Source: Amphiura filiformis (Eukaryota; Echinodermata; Ophiuroidea; Amphilepidida; Amphiuridae). Taken from it: a DNA stretch of 64,000 bases. The position numbers were made by a program, and so were the translations under genes. The stretch is from positions 62,326,735 to 62,390,734 of the forward strand of contig NC_092628.1 in assembly GCF_039555335.1 (NCBI RefSeq). Direction: 5' to 3'. The notes under the pieces are model-generated. The model did not search any database. It was not told where the DNA came from and saw only the letters and a program-made list of their open reading frames with translations. Of the stretch, positions 40,001 to 49,000 are shown piece by piece (position 1 is the stretch's first letter; each line of letters opens with the position of its first letter).

Positions 40001-43000
40001 CAAGCATTCATCTTATTTTCAAACTTGCATGAAGATAAGAGTGCAAACTGCTATGTGACCTATGGACTAGTGCATGATGGGAAAAGGAAATGGTCTAAAC
40101 ACAATTTCTACTTAATCCCACACACATACATCGGAATGTGGGCATGTTGCCTGTGGGGGTTGACACTAAGTCAGGTTTGGGAGCGAACTCAAAAATAGCG
40201 CGAGTGCACACAAAAGAAACTTTGTGCGTAAGATGAGTGATGTCACCAGGTCCGAACGCTGTACTGTCGTCATCTGAATTCAAGTATGCTTAGAGAGCAC
40301 AGGCGTGAAATATTCCAATCTATGTTATTAATCTATGCCCACACACCTTGCAAAAAATGCACCTGCTTAAAACATGGGATAAGGCCAGACTGTATTGATA
40401 TTGAATAGCATTAGCATTACACACAGTTAGAGTGCAGCACCTACACCTACACTAAATAGCATAAACGTTGAGTTAATAGCTGTCAGGCATAATGAGCATG
40501 TCCATGATTGCCTGTGACTTTTGTATGTACAACAGGGTTTCATAAGTCATGTACAGCTGCAATGTACATCATGCTCAGGGAATGCATGTGACCAAAGAGT
40601 GTACCGCAACTTCAAACACTAATAACAAGTTTAGTGCACTTTGCGTAATGTGTAACCGGAGCACTTTCCTAATTTTATGCAGGTATAAGTTGACTTTATT
40701 TTGCTCCAAAAGCATCTCAAAAACTCCTCCAGCCTTGACAACCATAACAGTGATAATATATTCTTGTATAAATTGTTACATAGACATAGTCAAATCATTG
40801 TACAGAAAGACCTAAATACTGCACCTTTCACCTTCAAGTAGTAAATGCAATATACTTGGCACACAAGTGGACTATTATGGTCGATAACCAAATAACCAAG
40901 GAATAACCAAATAACCACTATTATAAGCATAAAATGAATGATAAATGAGCCTCTATGGCGCAGCATATTGTATTAGTACATGTAGGATTTTCTAAAACAG
41001 ACATTCTCAAATAGTAGTGCACGGCAGGGTTCCAAGTGGTACGCTACCTCACTTCTGGAACCCTGCCACAGCTTACACTCCTGGACCACATTGGATAGTG
41101 GCACTAAAGATTCATTTCATTTCACACAGTGGCACTTCAGAATATCCATTTGAGAATGCCTGGTTTAAAACAATTACTGAGTTCACACTACATGTGGGGA
41201 TTGAAAACTTAGGGATTCAATCATGTTTCACCATTGTTCATCACCGTTTAACAACGATACGTCTGCGTTGGAGTGTCCGGCACGTCTGCTTGGTTTACTT
41301 CGCTCGTGCAGCTTTAAGCCCGAGCATAGTAAACCACGCAGACGCATGGTTGTTAAATGGTGATGAACAACGGTGAAACATGATTGAATCCCTTTCAACA
41401 ATGAAAATAAGCTAAAGATTGTATAATTCAAAGGATTATTTCATGAGGAATGTGTCAGTTAGTCATTGTCACTCAGCCTTGGAAAAAAGATTGGTGATTT
41501 CAGCAATAAAACTACAGAATAACGCGGCAATGTTTATAGCCGCTATCTCCAAAAAGTACGTAATTCAACTTATAAGTATGTATGCACATGCACATCGGTT
41601 CCAGGCATGAGGAATTTATGTGCTCTCACGTAACGCGTATTCGCTACTGTACAAGTGTGGATTCATCACAGATTAACAACGGTTGACTCCTGCACAAAGG
41701 TATAGGAAGAGTTGTTGAACTAACATTTTACAACTAATTCATTATACCAATACTGATCTAGATGATCAATTTACAATTAATTTGTCAGAGTGATCATCAT
41801 GAACAAAGAATACATTCATTCAGGTGTTGGTGCACAAACTAAACTAAGTTGGGTTGGGTAAGAAGCTTCTTTCACCCATTCATCTACCATCCCTATTATA
41901 GGTGGCAAACACCTTCATAAACAAAATATAATATGTGCTACACTTACCCCACCAGGTCTTGGTGGTGGAGGTCCTCTCATACCAGGTGGTGGACCTTGCA
42001 TCCCTGGGGGCCCTTGGTTGGGCGGAGGCCCACGTGGAGGTCCTTGGTGCGGAGGTCCTTGGTGTGGAGGCCCTTGGTGTGGTGGCCCTTGGTGTGGTGG
42101 CCCTTGGTGTGGTGGCCCTTGGAATGGTGGCCCTTGGTGTGGTGGTGGCCCCTGGTGGGGTGGTGGCCCTTGGTGTGGTGGTGGCCCCGGATGCGGTGGT
42201 GGCCCTTGGTGCGGCGGTGGCCCTTGGTTTGGTGGCCCTTGGTGTGGTGGCCCTTGGTGTGGTGGCCCTTGGTTTGGAGGTCCTTGATGTGGGGGTCCAA
42301 AATGTGGTGGCCCTTGATTGGGTGGCCCTTGATGTGGAGGGCCTTGATTTGGAGGTCCTTGATGTGGTGGTGGGCCACCATGAGGTGGAGGTGGTCCTTG
42401 ACCAGGTGGTGGTCCATGTGGTCCTGGTGGTGGAGGACCTCGCGGTGGAGGTCCACCTCTACCTGTGAGGGAATCAATGAAATAAATGTGTAGACACATG
42501 AAGTTTGACCATATTAGCGGCCCTCCTCTAATGCACCCCCTAAAGAATGTTTTTTGCGAAAACAATCTTAGTGCCCACTTTCTGTATTCCTCATAACATG
42601 CTCAATCGGAGGTTATTAACGGACGTGTTGATACTATGCTTTTTTCCGTACAGTACGCGTATTGTTACAGAGAGCCTTACTACGGGATGTGTGCACTGTA
42701 CTGAAGTAGCCTGGGTTAGGAACAGTAACCTCAGATTGTGCACTGTTTAGTACTCCTGTACTACAAATTCAATCAACTGTCTCATTAAAATCACCAACTA
42801 AACATTTCCGTTTAGGGAAATGATTTCATTTCATAATTTTAATAAGCGCCCCCTTAAAATGACTGACTTAAACGCTTGGGGTGCTAATTCGGTCAAAATA
42901 TGATACATAATCTTTTGTGGAAACAATTTAAATATTTATAACATTGTTTATTTCTCTAACAGATTTAAACCAAAGTATCCTGTGGAAAAATGAACTTTAG

Positions 43001-46000
43001 AAATAACACCTTACCTGGCATGAAGGGCTGCTGACCTGGAGGTGGTGGCCCTTGTCCATGTGGTGGACCCATAGGACCACGTGGAGGTGGCCCTCCAGGG
43101 CCTGGCCCCATACCTGGTGGACCACCAGGCCCTGGGAAACGCTCCCTTGGTGGTGGCCCCATTCCTGGAGGTCCTCCAAATGGAGGCCCACCAGGACCCA
43201 TGCCTCTTGGTCCTGGGGGACCTCCATGACGATGAGGTGGTGGTTGATCATGGTTATTGTATTTATTATTCTCATTTCTTCCGCGGTATTCCCCAGTTGG
43301 AGGGCCTGGTCTGCCATCAGTTCCACCTTGGGCTTTAAATAAGAAAATAATTGGAATCATAAAATAACACCTGTTCTTTAATATAAGAATGCTTCTTTAA
43401 ATTTTTAGTTGGTTAATCAATTAAAAAAAAGGAACTAGTAGAGCACTCATTCTATATTTCTGTTTTTCTATGTTTCCATTTCAGTCTCAGATCCTAGACA
43501 TGTGCAGCCATGAATCAAAAGTTACAATCTATTGATGGCAAATCATACACTCCAAGATAGTGAGAACCAATCAGAGCAAACGTTAGTAAATTACTAGCCA
43601 TGCATAATGTTGTACAATTGCACGGGCCGCACTCCGCATAGTACACAGTGTATTTTCAAACATTTTTAGTGACAATTTTGTTATAAAAATTGCAAAAATT
43701 ACTGTATTTTTTTTCTCGTGTATGAAATAGGTTGATAAATGCGTATATTAGATGCATCAACATCTCAGTACGCGTGCGTTATTTTGTACAATTTCACTCC
43801 CAAAAAGTGATACACATGTATAAACCTATAAATCATGCAGTAGATGTGTCACAAGCCCTTACCTTTCCTTGAAGCAGATTCAAACTGTTGTAGATTCTGT
43901 CGATTAAATTGTGTTACAACAGGTACTTGACCATGCAACTCTCTGAAATAAAAGAAACAATGATGCATAGTTTTGTGTCTGTAAATATATATATATGATA
44001 CTTGCTTCCAACTTGCCAAGCAAGTGCTTGTTCAAAAAAGGTCTGGTATACTTAATTTGTGTTCAAAAGGGAAATTAACCTGAAACATAATGTGACATAG
44101 CTAACCTTAAGGTCAAAATATTCTACAAGTGTACTGATTTCACTAATTGTGAGAAATAATTTGACAATTCAACTTCTTTTAAACAACATTTGTACCAAAT
44201 TCCAATCCCAACCCTAACCCCAAAACACAGGAAAACAAATTAAATGAAGAATATTATACAAGGTTTGTCTTTCAAACATTTTCCGAATAAGCTATGTGCT
44301 ATGCTTTAATACTTTTATTTTAGAATAAGTTCTATGCAGGATTTTTGTTGTTGTTGTATTTTTAGCCCACCTTTTCTTGGCCCAAAAACATGCCTGTAAA
44401 AACCCAATTACCTTTTAACCAAGCCTTGCATTATGAGTCTGAATGATTGATCTGAACCAACAAAAATGGCTGCAAATCCCTTGGACTGTCCATTGGCACG
44501 ATTCTCGTAAAACTTGATCTCAAGCAAATCGTTGACCCCTAGATCTGCGACAGCATCTGACAGATCCTGGTCAGTTGTCCACTGCAATGTCAGAAATAAA
44601 TATGTACTTGACAGTTATAACAAAGCTCACAAAGTCAGTAGAAAATATATTTAATGACAAAATGTTAAACAAGGGAAGAGGCTTATACATCATACACTGG
44701 AACATAGAAACATTCAAATATTACAAACAATAGTGGGAATTCCAACTGAATGAACGTAGCTTTCAATAGCGTGACGATTTTTTGTGTACGCCAGCGTGTG
44801 CGACTGTGCGTGAGTCAGTAGCGTAGCCAGCGGGGGCAGGGGGGCAGAGTGCCCCCCCCCCCCTGACAAAAAATGAAAGAAAAACGGGCCCCTTTGCCAA
44901 AAAATGAAAGAGAAAATCAAAGGGCAAAAGCAAAAGAAAAAGGGCAAGGAGCCCCTTTTCTAGCAAAATTTAGGGCCAAAATAGTGCAAAATACAAAATT
45001 TTTCCACGCTACGCGCGCACATTGTAACAATATATAGCCCTTTTAGCCGGATAATGGGCGAAAATAATGTAAAATACCATTTTTTTTTTTTTTTCTCGCA
45101 CATCATCCCAATAAGGCCTTTTTCGGGCAGCTCAAAGACATACAATCTCTATGTATTGTATGATGCAACTGCAATTTTTTTCGTCTGTGCCCCAAAATTT
45201 TTATTTTGCCCCCCCTGACCAAGAAAGCTGGCTACGCCCCTGGCGTGAGTAACGCGGAAGTGAATCCAACCATGCCAACGCACTCGTGATTGGTTAGCAT
45301 TGTATCCAAGGTCGTGCATTCGCGTTGTAATTTGAAATAAAGCGATATGCGATATAATTAGAATTCCTACTATAGCGCACAAGATGCTATAATATTATAG
45401 CTCCAGCTGGATTAACTCAGGGCAATGTTTATAACAGTTTAACCCTATTTGACCCCATTTGACATTTGACCCATAACCTACCTCTAACTCAAACCACTGC
45501 CTACTCGAGATAAATCAATGCTGTGAAGATGGACACCAATACTCACTTAGATCAAAAGACATCACATAATCGGACACACAAATGGAGGGACATACAGACG
45601 GCAGAGGACTTCAAATATTTACAGTAAATTTTAATGTCTACCAACACAGCTAGTAATTACTTGCTATCTTTCACACATATATTTTGCCATTCCCAGAGTA
45701 CACTACTACTATTTAACACAAATTGATTGTCTCACCCATGTTAGGTTGCCAACATAGAGGCCAATCCTCCTTGATGAATGTGAGAAGTTACTACTACTAC
45801 TACTGGATGATGTCCGGTTGACTTGGGCAGGTGGTTTCCCTGGAGGACCAGCATCACCACCAGCTGAATACCTCTGTACAAAGAAACAAATCAGTTTAAG
45901 AAACTCACTAACCTGTGACAGCACATGGGCCATAAGTTTAATGGTGGTTGTTTTATAATAAACTAAAACATGTCATATAATTTGCCTTGAACTGTCCTAA

Positions 46001-49000
46001 AAGGTAGTACCTTGCCAATTGTTTTAAGCTTGAACTTTAAAAAAAATGACACCCAGAAAATCAGAAATGTAATTATTTTCACAAAATCACAGTTAATCCC
46101 AGAAAAGTGACCCGATTCATGCAACAGGTTTGCTCAATAGGGGTGGTAGGTAGCCATATATATAGGTCCTTATGGTCTACCCGATAAAATCAATCCTGAT
46201 GATTGATAAAATGACAAAAACACAACACAATGAACTACACCTAGAGATTAGTGTTTTTTTAGTTCAAGTTCAATCTCTCTTACAGATCTGTCCATATCAT
46301 GTTGGGTGATCTTCAAAGGAAAAATTGTCTTTAATGATTTTCCAGATTGTCACCCTAATTTCATTCAGGACATATATATTGCACATAGCACTCAAATACA
46401 TCTTTCAGTGTTATAACCAGCTTGAACTTTAAAAAAAATGACACCCAGAAAATCAGAAATGTAATTATTTTCACAAAATCACAGTTAATCCCAGAAAGGT
46501 GACCCGATTCATGCAACAGGTTTGCTCAATAGGGGTGGTAGGTAGCCATATATAGGTCCTTGTGGTCTACCCGATAAAATCAATCCTGATGATTGATAAA
46601 ATGACAAAAACACAACACAATGAACTACACCTAGAGATTAGTGTTTTTTTAGTTCAAGTTCAATCTCTCTTACAGATCTGTCCATATCATGTTGGGTGAT
46701 CTTCAAAGGAAAAATTGTCTTTAATGATTTTCCAGATTGTCACCCTAATTTCATTCAGGACATATATATTGCACATACATGTAGCACTCAAATACATCTT
46801 TCAGTGTTATAACCCCATATTGAGTATTATTTTGTAAAAATTGAAGCACTTCAAACATTCAATGCAGAATTACACATAACATAATTACTTAAAACCAGAT
46901 TTTTACTTATTTGTTTGGTTCCATTATGGCCAGATAAAATGTTGGACTGTAGAGAGTGGCTCAGTTTGTGCTATTTCAATGAACAAAACGGTCAAAATTT
47001 CACAAAATATGAATATTGAGAATTGATAGAAACTTTTTTTTTTTTCTTTTGCATTGTGTTAAAAAAATTAATTTACAGCTTAGCCTATTGATTCAGAATT
47101 TGATTACATACACGTTGATTATTAGTCTGTCCTCCATCTACTGTGCCTGAGGCTGTGATGACATCATCATAGAGATCAACTGCTCCAGAACTTGAGTTGA
47201 ACTGCTCTGCTTCCTAACATAAAAATACCAATAATATTACAATTTCATTAAAATCAATCAACACTGTTTTGTCGGCAGCAAGTCCTTCATAAATACACAC
47301 ACACAAAATGCTACACCAACACTAAATTATATGTCAAATTAAACACTACTGCCTCACACAGTCACTGTACGCATAGGGTCGCATGTCATGAATTGGTCAT
47401 CTTTTGTGTAACATAATGTAAAATGATAAAAATATCACCAATTTTGATTTACTTCAACACAACTTTTAATGAATACATTTTAGACCATTATAAGTTTATA
47501 TTTCTGGAAAGCTTATATTACAAGGATGCCAAATCAACAAAGTATGATATTATAATACAGGGTGGGTAAGAAATATACAGGGTGGAACATCAACAAAATT
47601 AGCATCTTTATTGTCATGGTGAACCCCATATTTTCCTTTTCTGAAAGCTATGTAGCTCAAAATAAATATTGATTCAGAAAGACATTACATGGGCCCTTCA
47701 AACAAATTAGGAAGAAAGAGCTTGTATCCCTTGCGTTAAACATACAGGGTGGTCAAAAATTGTAAAATAATTTTACAATTTTTATGACATTATCAATCAA
47801 AACTTTTTTCCTCCATGTCTGGCACTAAAACTAATTGCATAATTGAATTCCTCATCAAATTTCACTAAAAATATGTGTATTTTTGAATAAGCAGGGTGAC
47901 TCGGGCAAGAGATAGGGCATTTAGAAATGTCGGAGCATTACGTGCACACTTTGTACAGTAACATATTGGGAAACCTGTCCTAATTAGCATTTAATTAGGC
48001 AATTAATTAGTTACATCTTTTGTTATAGTTGATCTAGTATAAGGTAGATGTTCAACCCAGGATGATATATGTGCAATTTGTGGTCCATGCTTTGTACTTT
48101 TTAAGATACAAAGGTTTAAAGTTTGCCATATTTTCACAATTTTGTGTACAACCCTATGGGGCTCCCCCGCCCCGGCTCCCCCGACACGGCTCCTCCATTG
48201 ACACATCTTACATTTGAAGTATAAATCTCAAAGTAGTTGTCCGATTGACTTGGGGTTTTTTGTATTTGACAAAGAACATAATTATCTACAAAATGACACC
48301 ACACTTTCTACAATAGGTATTATACTTTTAGAATAAACCAAACTTGAAATGTGAAGAAAGAATTTTCATGTTACGGCTCCTCCATTTTTGGGTGACCTAT
48401 TTGTGACATGCGACCATAGTGGGTATTCTTGTTCAGTGTGGGTTGTTTACAATGCAGGTTGAATGTTCTAAATTTGATCAGTTCCTGTGCATCCTTTTTT
48501 GAGAACAAATTATTAGATGGTAGTCTCCGTAGTGTGTCACAGATTTTTCATAATAGTGTTTTCTATCTTACAAAAGCCTTAATAATTTAGAAATTCTGGG
48601 TGAGTCCTCAAAGTCTTCTGAATGTACGTCCGCAACTACGTATACGGAATCTGAAAATGAATCCACATTTTAGGTCTTACTTTTTGAGAAAATTAGCGCT
48701 ATATAAAAAGGCAAGATTTCCTTGTGTTTACAAATTACATCCGACTGCTAGCCGCGTTTGAACTTTCGACCTTGTTTGTTCATCAATCAAGTTCTAGTAA
48801 AACATGACTTTCAAAACTAAAATTGTTTTTGATGCAAATAAACTTTTCCCGGAAACCGCTTCGCATGTGCATTTATTTAGTGGTATGAACCAGACATGAG
48901 CTCATTCCGTCTAAAAGTGGATTTTCTTATTTCTAAAGATTGGTTGCGCATTCATGAGATGCTAATTTCTATTGTGTTAATTTCTGTTGTGACGAACACG

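Noticed and set aside
41933..42493. Long plus-strand open frames rich in Trp or Val/Leu opposite CPSF6 exon 7
   Set aside because: They mirror the repeat in the real minus-strand exon. Every frame of an 18-bp repeat without stops stays open.
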